This document shows positions 23,348 to 31,569 of a stretch of DNA of 46,542 nt, piece after piece. Position 1 is the stretch's first letter; each line of letters opens with the position of its first letter. The stretch comes from RGIG1993 sp964564225 (GTDB taxonomy: Bacteria > Bacillota > Clostridia > Oscillospirales > CAG-272), in assembly GCA_964564225.1 (NCBI GenBank), contig CAZMAF010000005.1, forward strand, positions 1-46,542, in the 5' to 3' direction. The notes beneath the pieces were generated by a model. The model did not search any database and was not told where the DNA came from. It saw nothing but the letters and a program-made list of their open reading frames with translations. The position numbers and the translations under genes were made by a program.

Positions 23348-24697
23348 TTGTCCTTTCCCACTGCCGTTTTTCTTTTTCTCTTTTTACCGATTACGCTTTC
23401 GGTGTACCTTGCTTTGCCGCCGAAATTCCGCAACGCCTGGTTGCTGATTACAAGTCTTCTGTTTTATACGGTCGGCGATGCGCGGCATCTGCCGCTGCTC
23501 TTATTCGTAGCGGTTTTGCAGTATTTTTCAGCGCTTCTGATTGTAAAATATCCAAAATATAAGCGCGTTTTTTTGATTTTGGCAGTGGTTGTCAACCTGT
23601 GGTTGCTTTTTTATTACAAATACGCCGCGTTTTTTCTTTCGCTTTTCGGCGTGACTCTTACACCGCCTGCGCTTCCGATCGGTATCAGCTTTTATACCTT
23701 TCAGGCGATCAGCTATACCGTTGACGTTTATCGCGGCGAGGTGTCTTGCCAATCGAAGTTTTCGCTTTTTCTATGCTATCTTACGCTGTTCCCGCAGCTT
23801 GTGGCAGGTCCTATCGTGCGTTACGGCGAGATCGATCATTCACTGCGTGAGCGGCAGTTTTCAAAGTCGCAGTTTTCGCGCGGTGCGTTTCTGTTTGCCG
23901 TCGGACTTTTTAAAAAGCTCGTGCTTGCCGATTCTCTTGCGCCTCTTGCCGCGTCGTTTTCGGAAAATTCCCCGACGGCATTGCTTGCCTGGCTATCCGC
24001 CATCGCCTTTACGTTGCAGATCTATTTTGATTTTTCGGGTTATTCCGATATGGCGCGCGGTCTTGGCAGGCTTTTCGGGTTTGAATTTCCCGAGAATTTT
24101 AATTATCCCTATATTGCGAAAAGCATCGGGGAATTCTGGCGGCGTTGGCACATTACGCTTTCCGCTTTTTTCAAAAGCTACGTCTATATTCCCCTTGGCG
24201 GCAACCGTCGGGGCCGAACGCGGACGGTCTTCAATATTCTTACCGTCTGGCTCCTGACAGGGCTGTGGCACGGCGCAGCGTTTACTTTTCTTGTCTGGGG
24301 GCTTTTGTACGGACTTCTTCTGGGTATTGAAAAAGGATTTCGCTTAAAGCTTCCGTATGGGCTTGGGAATCTTTACACCCTCTTTTTCGTTCTGATCGGC
24401 TTCGTTTTCTTTTCTGCCGAATCGCTTTCGTCGGCGTTTTCACAGCTTTTTGCAATGTTTGGGGGAAGTCCGCTTGTTGATGTGACGGCGCTTGCGTTGC
24501 TTTCGGATTACGCTGTCTTACTTTTGTTTTCTGCTTTTTGCGCAACGCCGTTGCCGCTTTGCGCGCTTCAGAAAATCTTTGCCACGCCGCGAAAACGCGC
24601 ATGCTCGCGAGCGATTTTAACGCCTTTGCTTCTTATTGTGTCGTTTGCCTTTCTCGTTGGGGCGAACGCGCATCCTTTTCTTTATTTTCGCTTTTGA
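23348..24697 (+). CDS. MBOAT family O-acyltransferase (AlgI/DltB-like)
   Basis: A 449-residue polytopic membrane protein that moves acyl groups, usually acetyl, across the membrane onto an exported polysaccharide. Family marks are LPIGISFYTFQAISYTVDVYRG, FDFSGYSDMARGLGRLFGFEFPENFNYPY, EFWRRWHITLSAFFKSYVYIPLGG and the catalytic LTGLWHGAAFTFLVWG with its histidine. The start is TTG at 23348, with AAGGGGG about eight bases upstream. It follows the lipoprotein gene by 23 bases and precedes the SGNH-like gene by one base. Confidence 0.95.
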   Translation: MSFPTAVFLFLFLPITLSVYLALPPKFRNAWLLITSLLFYTVGDARHLPLLLFVAVLQYFSALLIVKYPKYKRVFLILAVVVNLWLLFYYKYAAFFLSLFGVTLTPPALPIGISFYTFQAISYTVDVYRGEVSCQSKFSLFLCYLTLFPQLVAGPIVRYGEIDHSLRERQFSKSQFSRGAFLFAVGLFKKLVLADSLAPLAASFSENSPTALLAWLSAIAFTLQIYFDFSGYSDMARGLGRLFGFEFPENFNYPYIAKSIGEFWRRWHITLSAFFKSYVYIPLGGNRRGRTRTVFNILTVWLLTGLWHGAAFTFLVWGLLYGLLLGIEKGFRLKLPYGLGNLYTLFFVLIGFVFFSAESLSSAFSQLFAMFGGSPLVDVTALALLSDYAVLLLFSAFCATPLPLCALQKIFATPRKRACSRAILTPLLLIVSFAFLVGANAHPFLYFRF

Positions 24698-24698
24698 T

Positions 24699-25772
24699 AT
24701 GACCGGATTATTTGATAAACTCGCCGCTCTTGGCTTTGTTCTTGTGTTTTTGCTGTTTTTTATTTGGGTTGTGACGGTAGCGCCGCCCGAAACGGTCGTC
24801 GAGGAGCGCCGCGCCTCCTATTCTGTGCCAACGGTTACCCTCGACGGCATTGCCGACGGTTCGTTTGTTGCGCGTCTTGAGGAATATCTGACCGATGCTA
24901 TCCCATGTCGAAGCTTCTTTTACCGTCTGCATACCGTCGTTTTTTCGGAATTATTCCGAAATCCCGAAAGTCATGGCGTGCGGCGCTGTGGGAACGGGCT
25001 TGAGAAGGTATTGCCTGCTTTTGACGAGAATCTGATCCTGCACAATCTTGCCGTCGTGTCCGAATACCGCACCCGTTTGTCTCAAAATTCCCGAGCGTAC
25101 AGCGTTCTGATTCCCGATAAAAGCGTTTATACGCAAAACGCTGCCGATTATAAACGCGCGCTTGCGCTGCTGTCGGCACAAGGGGATTTCGCTTTGATTG
25201 AATGCCGTGACACTCTGACGGTTGATGATTATTTTTACGGCGATATTCACATACGTCCCGAATGCTACGGCGCGTTAGCCGAAAGACTTTCGGGAAAAAT
25301 GGGATTTCGTCAGACTGCCGCGCTTTCGGTATCGGAAGGTATAACTGCCAGAGGTACGCTTGCGCTTCAGTATCCGCTCGATCTTACCGACTCTTTTTCG
25401 CGCCTTGAGGCTTCCGACTCGTTTTTTGACGGTCTTTCTATCACAACGCCGGGCGGGGAGTCCCGTGCGCTTTACAGCGACGGCGCAGCACTTACTGATC
25501 CGTATGATCTGTATCTCGGGGGTGAGGCGGGAAACGGCATTCTGATTTTGAAAAATGAAGCGGCTGATGAAAACAGACGGCTTATTGTTTTCCGTGATTC
25601 CTTTGCGCGCGCTTTTGTTCCCTATCTTGCCGCCGATTACGGCGAAATCGTACTTGTCGATCTGCGCGCGCCAAGACATGCGATCCTGTCGGTTTTGTCG
25701 ACGTATCAGACGCTTGATTGTGACATTCTTCTGTTTATCAGCACGCACACGCTGTTTACTACCCGATTTTGA
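24699..25772 (+). CDS. DHHW/AlgX-like SGNH-fold protein
   Basis: A 357-residue protein with one N-terminal membrane helix (about 8-28) and an extracytoplasmic domain. The early FVARLEEYLTDAIPCRSFF segment matches the F...E.Y..D.FP.R..... motif of DHHW proteins. The catalytic Asp-His motif reads D-I-H-I-R (D182, H184) instead of DHHW, and the nucleophile region reads LIVFRDSFARAFVPYLA, with serine in RDSF. These proteins complete the acetyl transfer started by the MBOAT partner, as AlgJ/AlgX do. The start is directly after the MBOAT stop. The variant motif may lower or change activity. Confidence 0.8.
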   Translation: MTGLFDKLAALGFVLVFLLFFIWVVTVAPPETVVEERRASYSVPTVTLDGIADGSFVARLEEYLTDAIPCRSFFYRLHTVVFSELFRNPESHGVRRCGNGLEKVLPAFDENLILHNLAVVSEYRTRLSQNSRAYSVLIPDKSVYTQNAADYKRALALLSAQGDFALIECRDTLTVDDYFYGDIHIRPECYGALAERLSGKMGFRQTAALSVSEGITARGTLALQYPLDLTDSFSRLEASDSFFDGLSITTPGGESRALYSDGAALTDPYDLYLGGEAGNGILILKNEAADENRRLIVFRDSFARAFVPYLAADYGEIVLVDLRAPRHAILSVLSTYQTLDCDILLFISTHTLFTTRF

Positions 25773-25806
25773 CAGCTTTTTCGAGGTATAACTTTTCTTT
25801 GGCAGT

Positions 25807-25814
25807 GGTATACT
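25807..25814 (+). promoter_or_regulatory. Extended -10 element before the LCP gene
   Basis: TGGTATACT without a clear -35, 28 bases before the start codon. The same core is used before the phosphatase and ruvC genes. Confidence 0.4.
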
Positions 25815-25841
25815 GACGCTATCACGGCTAAGGAGTTTTCT

Positions 25842-26822
25842 ATGCGGCGCTTTCTTTCACTGACGGCGTTTTTTATCGCCTTCGTTTTGTTTGTTTTTAC
25901 GGTATCAATTTGTTTGTTCGCCGATCCACATGAAGAAACGCAACCAACGGTTGCGGACAACGAAGGAAATGATCCCATTTTCCTGCTTATCGGTGTAGAC
26001 GAGGCTTCTTATAGCTCGGACGTGATGATGCTCGTTCGGATGAAAAACGATGAACTTTCCTTTTTACAGATCCCGCGCGACAGCCTGACGGCAAGCGGCA
26101 ACCGTTTGAATGCAGTCTTTGCCGCTGCGTGTAACCGTGTGAAAAATGAGGGCGGCGGCGACAAAGACGCGTATCTTGCCGGCGGACGGGCGCTTTCGGA
26201 AAAGCTGGAAAGTGCACTTGGCATTTCTGTTTCGGCGCACGCTACGCTTACGCTTTCGGGACTTCGTACGCTGATTGATGCGATCGGCGGTGTGGACGTG
26301 ACACTTGATCGCGCGTTGTCTTATGAAGATCCCACGCAGGGTTTAACAATCTCGCTTGAGGCGGGGGACTGCCATCTGGACGGCGCGGCGGCGGAAGGAC
26401 TTGTGCGCTGTCGCAATGCTTATCCCGATGCCGATTACGGCAGAATGCGCGCTCAGCGAAAGCTAATTGAGGCGGCGTTTTACAAATTGCGTTATACGTT
26501 CTCGCCCTTCGGACTGCTTTCGCTCTTTCGCAAGGCGTACAGCGAGGTAGCGACCGATCTTGCCCTGAAGGATGCTTTGCCGCTTCTTAAGCGGCTGTTT
26601 AACGGCGACGTTTCGCTTTCTTTTGTTACGCTTTGCGGTGAAAGCTACCGTCTTGGCGGCGCGATGGTTGAGGTGTTGAATATGCACAACATAGAAAAAG
26701 CATCGTCGTATCTTGGCGGCGCGTTTGATCCCGTAGCTTGCCGTTCGATCTTTTGTCACGCCGATGAGGGCGCGCAAAGACTTTATGAGTCGCCGTCGCC
26801 GCCGCCGTTTCCGACGGGATGA
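25842..26822 (+). CDS. LytR-CpsA-Psr (LCP) family protein
   Basis: A 326-residue membrane-anchored protein with one N-terminal helix (about 6-27). LCP proteins attach glycopolymers from lipid carriers to peptidoglycan. Marks are FLLIGVDE (48-54), SDVMMLVRM (D60), LSFLQIPRDS (R79, D80), LIDAIGGVDVTLD, and the RCRNAYPDADYGRMRAQRKLIEA block with the conserved arginines that hold the pyrophosphate. AAGGAG precedes the ATG. A proline-rich end (SPSPPPFPTG) is a simple tail. It lies 69 bases after the acyltransferase cluster, fitting a shared wall-polymer pathway. Confidence 0.92.
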   Translation: MRRFLSLTAFFIAFVLFVFTVSICLFADPHEETQPTVADNEGNDPIFLLIGVDEASYSSDVMMLVRMKNDELSFLQIPRDSLTASGNRLNAVFAAACNRVKNEGGGDKDAYLAGGRALSEKLESALGISVSAHATLTLSGLRTLIDAIGGVDVTLDRALSYEDPTQGLTISLEAGDCHLDGAAAEGLVRCRNAYPDADYGRMRAQRKLIEAAFYKLRYTFSPFGLLSLFRKAYSEVATDLALKDALPLLKRLFNGDVSLSFVTLCGESYRLGGAMVEVLNMHNIEKASSYLGGAFDPVACRSIFCHADEGAQRLYESPSPPPFPTG

Positions 26823-26833
26823 TGTGAGGTATA

Positions 26834-27030
26834 CAGCTTTTTTGTGGGAGTTTTTTGAAAAAAACACGCTCCCGAAAACTATCAAAGCAAAGGGAAACGG
26901 CAACGAGCAAGATATAGTCTGAAAGCTTTTGAAGGTTTTTGACAGGGCTTGAAATTCCGGTCGGTTTTGCGGCGTTTTTTTGAAAAAACACGCCCCAAAA
27001 AACTTTCAAAACGGGGCAGCAACGAAATGC
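26834..27030. repeat. Dispersed intergenic repeat, two adjacent copies
   Basis: Copy 1: GGGAGTTTTTTGAAAAAAACACGCTCCC (split by the arms) followed by module B GTCTGAAAGCTTTTGAAGG. Copy 2: GGCGTTTTTTTGAAAAAACACGCC then CCAAAAAACTTTCAAAA. This fills most of the 339-bp gap before rnhA, in which I see no gene. Confidence 0.78.
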
Positions 27031-27114
27031 CCCTGCTCATCCGGATGTTGTTTGCGGTGTAATTTGAACCAAAATCTGATGAAATTTGAAGAAATAAAGG
27101 TATTGCGATACGTT

Positions 27115-27142
27115 GTAACAGCGCAACGGTAACAGCGTAACG
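27115..27142. repeat. 14-bp tandem repeat upstream of rnhA
   Basis: GTAACAGCGCAACG is followed at once by GTAACAGCGTAACG, one mismatch, ending nine bases before the AAAGGAG of rnhA. It could be an operator or a slippage product. Confidence 0.6.
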
Positions 27143-27161
27143 ATAACAAAAAGGAGTTTTT

Positions 27162-27614
27162 ATGGCTGAAAGAATAACAAGGGTGAATATATATACCGAC
27201 GGCGCGTGTAAAGGAAATCCCGGTCCGGGCGGATGGGGAGCGATTCTTGTGGCGGGCGCTTACGAGAAGGTCTTTTCAGGCGGTGAAGCAAGTACGACGA
27301 ACAACCGTATGGAGCTTCTCGGTGCAATAACCGCTTTTGAGGCGCTACGTTATCCTTGTGAGGTCACCTTTACGTCCGATTCGCGTTACGTCATCGATGG
27401 GCTCGAAAAGGGTTGGGCGGAAGGTTGGAAACGCCGCGGCTGGAAGAAGTCCGACGGCAAGGCGGCGTTGAACGTCGATCTCTGGGAACGGCTTCTTAAG
27501 GCGCTTGAAGGTCATACCGTTACATACGTTTGGGTGAAAGGGCATGCGGGGCATCCCTATAACGAGCGCTGTGATGCTCTTGCCGTTGCCGAAGCGGAAA
27601 AATTCAAGGATTAA
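27162..27614 (+). CDS. rnhA: Ribonuclease HI
   Basis: A 150-residue RNase H fold enzyme that cuts the RNA strand of RNA-DNA hybrids. The catalytic set is visible: D13 in YTDGACKGNPGPGGWG, E51 in NNRMELLGAI, D73 in TSDSRYV, and the late aspartate in NERCDALA; WVKGHAGHPYNE includes the conserved histidine. Length equals E. coli RnhA. AAAGGAG precedes the ATG. The TagA gene follows after 8 bases. Confidence 0.97.
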   Translation: MAERITRVNIYTDGACKGNPGPGGWGAILVAGAYEKVFSGGEASTTNNRMELLGAITAFEALRYPCEVTFTSDSRYVIDGLEKGWAEGWKRRGWKKSDGKAALNVDLWERLLKALEGHTVTYVWVKGHAGHPYNERCDALAVAEAEKFKD

Positions 27615-27622
27615 GCGGTGTT

Positions 27623-28378
27623 ATGGGCGATTACGTGACGATTGGGGGTGTGCGGTTTGATACCGTATCGCCCGAGGGGGCAGTGGAAAAGATTCTGACT
27701 GCCGCAAAGGAAAAAAAATCCTGTCCTGTCGTTACGCCAAACGCCACGATGCTTCACCGCGCTTTTCACGACAGCGAGCTTTTATCGCTTTTCGGTAAGG
27801 CTTCGTTGATCTTGCCCGACGGCGTCGGCGTAGTTTTGGCGGCGCGCTTTCTCGGAACGCCTTTGCCTTATGGCAAGCTTGCGGGTGTTGCTTTGGGTGA
27901 GTCGCTTCTTCGCAAAATGGCAGAGGAGGGGCTTTCGGTTGCCTTTTTCGGCGGAAAAGAGGGGGTTGCGGAGTCGGCAAGCGCACGCCTGCTCGCCCGC
28001 CTGCCGACTCTCCGTGTTGCGTATTGCCGTCACGGATACGATTTTCTGCTTGATACGGTTGCCCGGGAGATCAAAGAGAGCGGCGCTGACGTTATATTCG
28101 TTTGTCTTGGCTCGCCTTTACAGGAAAAGGTGGGGATCGCGCTCTCCGAGCAGCTCTTGAGACCTGCGCTTTGTCTTGGCGGCAGTCTCGACGTGTATGC
28201 GGGGCATATTGCCCGTGCGCCCCGTGCGATGCAGGCGGCCGGTCTTGAATGGCTCTGGCGTATGGTATGCGAACCACGCCGTTTTCGCGGCATTTTTTCG
28301 CTTTTTTCCTTTGTTTTTGATATTTTGCGCCTCAAAACAGAAAAAAAGGCTTGCAATCGCAGTCAAAGAGGATTATAA
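27623..28378 (+). CDS. WecG/TagA/CpsF family glycosyltransferase
   Basis: A 251-residue glycosyltransferase of the GT26 family, which in Bacillota adds N-acetylmannosamine to the lipid-linked start unit of wall teichoic acid. Signatures are VVTPNATMLHRAFHDSELL (about 36-54), SLILPDGVGVVLAARFLG (61-78), VAFFGGKEGV, DVIFVCLGSPLQEK and the AGHIARAPRAMQAAGLEWLWRMVCEP block. Length is typical. It is cotranscribed with rnhA. With the LCP and MBOAT genes upstream it suggests a wall glycopolymer pathway. The promoter of the next gene overlaps its stop codon. Confidence 0.93.
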   Translation: MGDYVTIGGVRFDTVSPEGAVEKILTAAKEKKSCPVVTPNATMLHRAFHDSELLSLFGKASLILPDGVGVVLAARFLGTPLPYGKLAGVALGESLLRKMAEEGLSVAFFGGKEGVAESASARLLARLPTLRVAYCRHGYDFLLDTVAREIKESGADVIFVCLGSPLQEKVGIALSEQLLRPALCLGGSLDVYAGHIARAPRAMQAAGLEWLWRMVCEPRRFRGIFSLFSFVFDILRLKTEKKACNRSQRGL

Positions 28379-28379
28379 T
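28351..28379 (+). promoter_or_regulatory. Promoter inside the end of the tagA-like gene
   Basis: TTGCAA, 17-base spacer, TATAAT. The -10 box covers the stop codon of the upstream gene; it would drive the membrane protein and methyltransferase genes. Confidence 0.8.
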
Positions 28380-28471
28380 ACAAGTATGAAATGAGGATTC
28401 ATCAAAATTGATCGGAACGTCAGGTATTTGTGTAATACGGATTAAATTTGTACAGGAAAGAGGGAACTTCT

Positions 28472-29695
28472 TTGAGTAATAAATCGCTTTCGCGGTATGA
28501 ATATTTCAGTGTGCTTGTTCTGGCGGCGCTTTCTGCCGTTCTGCACACTTTCGTTTATTTTGAATATTACGATTTTACCAAAGGTCTTTGGCAAAAGGAT
28601 ACGGCTGTTTTTTTGAAGATAGCAAGCTTTTTGCCCCTGATCCCCACGGTAATTCTCGCATTGGTGCTTGTTGCCGTGCTGAAAAAAGGAAGCGCCGACG
28701 AGCGCGCTTCTCTGCACCTCGGTGAAACGCTTTTTTCAAGAATTGCCGCGTATGTCGTTGCCGCCTGTCTTGTATTTACGGTCGTTGCTCAGATTTTGTC
28801 AATCGGCTCGGATAATAAGCTTGCCGCGCTTTTAAATTCGCACTCCGGAAGCTATATGGCGCTTACCGCGACTTTACATATCATGACGCTTCTGGCGGCT
28901 TTTTTTGCCGCGGGTTATTTCTTTTTCCGCGCGCAGAAAAAGATTCTGACAGGACTTGGCATTACCGCCGTATGTTATTTTGTTTTCTACACCCTGCGTA
29001 TGTATTTCGACATGACGATGCATATCAACAATCCGCGTTGGTCGTTTGGCGTATTGACGCTCGTTTTGCTGCTTCTTTATTTTGTTTTAGAGATTGATCA
29101 GCTTCTGTTTGCCGAAAAGCCTTTTCTTTATACTGTCTGCGCTTGCCTTGCGCTTGTTGCGGGATTTTCCTATTCGGTGGGTGAGCTGGCAATGGCGATC
29201 GGCGGCAAGACGGACGAGGGGCTTTCTCTTGCCTATCCCGTTCTGATCTTCGCATCATCGCTTTATATTGCCGCGCGGCTTTATACGGTCTTTTTTGCGG
29301 ACCTGACATATAAGGCGCTCCCCGACGCGTCGACGGATGCCGTTGATATTGCCGATACCGCCGATACGGTTGAGCCGTCGGACGTTACTCTTTTTTCGGA
29401 TGAAATTTCCGGGTCGGCGATCGGGGACGTTGCGGAGGATTCGGAGGATTCGGAGGATGCGGAAGATGCGGAATACGGAATCCCCGAGCTGACGCAGGAA
29501 GAATTGAAGTGTTTTTACAGCGCGATTTATGGCATTGTTGCCAAAAAACGCGGTGTTGGTGAAGACTCCGGCGAAGAAGCGAAGAAAGAGGTGCGCCGTG
29601 AGGTGCTGGCGATGCTCTCGCATCTTCTGGAGGGCGATTCCCGCTCGGAAAACATTGAGAATATGCGCGCGTTTTTAAAGCGTCTGGAAGGATAA
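28472..29695 (+). CDS. Polytopic membrane protein of unknown function
   Basis: A 407-residue protein I do not recognise. The first 290 residues hold about eight hydrophobic segments. They are followed by a cytoplasmic acidic linker of about 70 residues with tandem SED/AED units, encoded by a 9-bp DNA repeat (29433-29468), and a small charged helical end (ELTQEELKCFYSAIYGIVAKKRG...LEGDSRSENIENMRAFLKRLEG). The start is TTG at 28472, placed by AAAGAGGGA eight bases upstream; an earlier TTG at 28448 has no such site. It is followed four bases later by a methyltransferase gene. Confidence 0.75.
   Translation: MSNKSLSRYEYFSVLVLAALSAVLHTFVYFEYYDFTKGLWQKDTAVFLKIASFLPLIPTVILALVLVAVLKKGSADERASLHLGETLFSRIAAYVVAACLVFTVVAQILSIGSDNKLAALLNSHSGSYMALTATLHIMTLLAAFFAAGYFFFRAQKKILTGLGITAVCYFVFYTLRMYFDMTMHINNPRWSFGVLTLVLLLLYFVLEIDQLLFAEKPFLYTVCACLALVAGFSYSVGELAMAIGGKTDEGLSLAYPVLIFASSLYIAARLYTVFFADLTYKALPDASTDAVDIADTADTVEPSDVTLFSDEISGSAIGDVAEDSEDSEDAEDAEYGIPELTQEELKCFYSAIYGIVAKKRGVGEDSGEEAKKEVRREVLAMLSHLLEGDSRSENIENMRAFLKRLEG
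29433..29468 (+). repeat. 9-bp tandem repeat within a coding sequence
   Basis: Four units of CGGAGGATT or close variants encode the SED/AED acidic linker of the membrane protein. Such in-frame repeats can change copy number without frameshift. Confidence 0.7.
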
Positions 29696-29699
29696 GGCG

Positions 29700-30446
29700 A
29701 TGATGTACACCGTTCTCGCGCCGTTTTACGACAGGCTGAACGCTTCTGTCGATTATGACGGTATTTATGATCTGATCGAGTCGGTTTTCAAGGAAAACGG
29801 CATCGAAAAAGGAGCAACGCTACTCGATCTTGCCTGCGGTACCGGGATTTTGACGGTTCCCTTTGCCAAGGCGGGTTACGATATGATTGCCGTTGATTTT
29901 TCGGCGGATATGCTGATGATGGCGCGCGACAGAAGCGATGAAGCGGAGGTTTTTCCGCTTTATCTCTGTCAGGATATGCGCGAGCTTGATCTTTACGGCA
30001 CGGTCGAGGGTGGCTATTCCTGTCTCAATTCCTTGAATTATCTTGACAGCCCTGACGAGCTGGAATGTGTTTTTGCGCGGCTGAAATATTTTATTGCGCC
30101 CAAAGGCGTATTTGTATTCGACGTCAATACGGCGTATAAATTTTTGAACGTTTACGGGGACAAGACCTACGTTTATGATGAGGACGAGGTCTATTGCGTG
30201 TGGCAGAATCATACGGAGAAGATGCCGCTTGCCTCAGAGTTCGGTCTGACCTTTTTCGTGCCCGACGGGAAGGGACGGTATACCCGTCTTGAAGAAAGTC
30301 AGCGGCAGGTGTATTTTGCGCCCGATGAGATTGAGCGCGCCTATCAGAAGGCGGGCTTTGAAACGCTTGCGGTTTATGGCTCGGTGAAAAAGGATGCGCC
30401 CAAAGAGAGCGATGAGGCGCTCTGGTTCGTCATTCGCCGCGTGTGA
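29700..30446 (+). CDS. Class I SAM-dependent methyltransferase
   Basis: A 248-residue Rossmann methyltransferase with the SAM motif LLDLACGTGILTVPFAKAGYDMIAVDFS (about 42-69) and the later CQDMRELDL and FDVNTAYKF strands. It belongs to the broad small-molecule methyltransferase type; the substrate cannot be predicted. Two ATG codons in a row (29700, 29703) leave the start uncertain by one residue. Its stop codon sits inside the first unit of a 19-bp tandem repeat. Confidence 0.85.
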   Translation: MMYTVLAPFYDRLNASVDYDGIYDLIESVFKENGIEKGATLLDLACGTGILTVPFAKAGYDMIAVDFSADMLMMARDRSDEAEVFPLYLCQDMRELDLYGTVEGGYSCLNSLNYLDSPDELECVFARLKYFIAPKGVFVFDVNTAYKFLNVYGDKTYVYDEDEVYCVWQNHTEKMPLASEFGLTFFVPDGKGRYTRLEESQRQVYFAPDEIERAYQKAGFETLAVYGSVKKDAPKESDEALWFVIRRV

Positions 30447-30498
30447 ACTTCGGCGGTATATGTGAACTTCGGCGGTATAAACGGATTTTGGCGGTATA
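30443..30498. repeat. 19-bp tandem repeat at the methyltransferase stop codon
   Basis: TGTGAACTTCGGCGGTATA occurs twice without mismatch (30443-30461, 30462-30480) and a diverged 18-base third unit follows (30481-30498). The first unit includes the stop codon, so duplication extended from the gene end. Confidence 0.85.
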
Positions 30499-30510
30499 AA
30501 CGGTTAATAA

Positions 30511-30550
30511 AAAAGCCTGTCGGATTTTTTGAAATCCGACAGGCTTTTCG
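30511..30550 (+). terminator. Intrinsic terminator after the methyltransferase gene
   Basis: A 17-bp perfect stem, AAAAGCCTGTCGGATTT / AAATCCGACAGGCTTTT with loop TTTG. The T tract is short but flanked on both sides, so it could act in both directions. Confidence 0.88.
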
Positions 30551-30644
30551 TTGCGCGCAGGGTATTTTACAGTAGTTCCGCCGATTGCTGTTTTCTTATT
30601 GTTGCCTTTGCCATTATTTTTGTGAGTGGGTGTTTACTGCCTGC

Positions 30645-30764
30645 TTAACGTGTTATCGCTTCAGGAGCGTGAAGTAACAGTCGTAGCAATGCGGGAATCA
30701 CGGCATTTTTCAGCGCGCCGCTTGCTTTGATTAAAATTCCGTTTTCAACGGTAAAATCAGACAT
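30645..30764 (-). pseudogene. Decayed start of a BspA-like LRR gene
   Basis: A minus-strand reading frame of 39 codons begins MSDFTVENGILIKASGALKN and then AVIP. This matches the N-terminal cap of BspA-like LRR genes (compare MSIFHIEDNVLKYYYG at 2709, and the common M-S-x-F-x-I-E-x-G-V-L start with a later VIP). After VIP the frame turns into non-repeat sequence and stops; in the next frame IATTVTSRS resembles the first repeat, so a frameshift followed by loss of the rest is likely. A TTGCAA-N17-TACACT box lies upstream on the same strand. It is the only coding trace in the 535-bp gap 30447-30981. Confidence 0.55.
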
Positions 30765-30899
30765 GGTTTTTTTCTTTACACAGTACGTAAATCGGGAATA
30801 TTGTCCGATCTTCTGCCTTAAGTGTAATATATTTTGTGATTTTTTGCAAGAGAAATCAAAAAGTATGTGAAAAATTGCTGACTTTTCGGGGACGTCTTC

Positions 30900-30928
30900 T
30901 TGACGGCAGGAAAATTATATGGTATACT
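30900..30928 (+). promoter_or_regulatory. Promoter of ruvCAB
   Basis: TTGACG, 17-base spacer, TATACT with an extended TGG. The expected start is about 45 bases before the ruvC ATG. Confidence 0.82.
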
Positions 30929-30981
30929 GTATTATGTGTTATTATGGGTATTTGTCGCCAATCGTCAAAAGGGGGAGCGGT

Positions 30982-31482
30982 ATGATTATTTTAGGAATCG
31001 ACCCGGGGCTTGCCATTGTGGGCTACGGCGTGATCGAATATCGCAAAGGGCGTTTTCGCACGCTTGCTTACGGCGCGATTACCACGCCTGCGCATACCGC
31101 TGTGGAGGCGCGGCTTTCCATAATCTTTACCGAAATGAACGCGCTGATTGACAAGTATCATCCTGACGAAATGGCGATCGAGGAGCTGTTCTTCAACACC
31201 AACTCCACGACGGCAATCGCGGTTGCTGAGGCGAGAGGGGTGATCCTGCTTGCAGCGCAGAAAAAAGGCGTGCGCTGTCACGAGTATACGCCGCTTCAGG
31301 TGAAAAGCTCGGTCGTCGGCTACGGTAAAGCCGAGAAAAAACAGGTGACGATGATGGTGCAGACGATTTTGGGGCTGGAAAAAGCGCCAAAGCTTGACGA
31401 TACCGCTGATGCGCTCGCCATTGCCATCTGCCACGCGCATACGGGTGGCTCAATCTTAAAGAATTTTTACAATCTGCCTTGA
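30982..31482 (+). CDS. ruvC: Crossover junction endodeoxyribonuclease RuvC
   Basis: A 166-residue Holliday junction resolvase. It begins MIILGIDPGLAIVGYGVIE, with the first catalytic aspartate at D7; the second acid is in MAIEELFFNTNSTTAIAVAEARG, and the last are in KLDDTADALAIAICH. AAAGGGGGAGCGG upstream of the ATG at 30982 fixes the start; the frame is open further upstream but through the promoter. First gene of a ruvC-ruvA-ruvB operon, so the complete junction processing set is together. Confidence 0.96.
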   Translation: MIILGIDPGLAIVGYGVIEYRKGRFRTLAYGAITTPAHTAVEARLSIIFTEMNALIDKYHPDEMAIEELFFNTNSTTAIAVAEARGVILLAAQKKGVRCHEYTPLQVKSSVVGYGKAEKKQVTMMVQTILGLEKAPKLDDTADALAIAICHAHTGGSILKNFYNLP

Positions 31483-31569
31483 GTTTTGTATTTGGTTTCG
31501 GTCGGCAGGTTGTTCCGACTTGTGCAATCGGCTTTTGTTTGGAAATCTGTTTTATACGGAGGCGTTACG

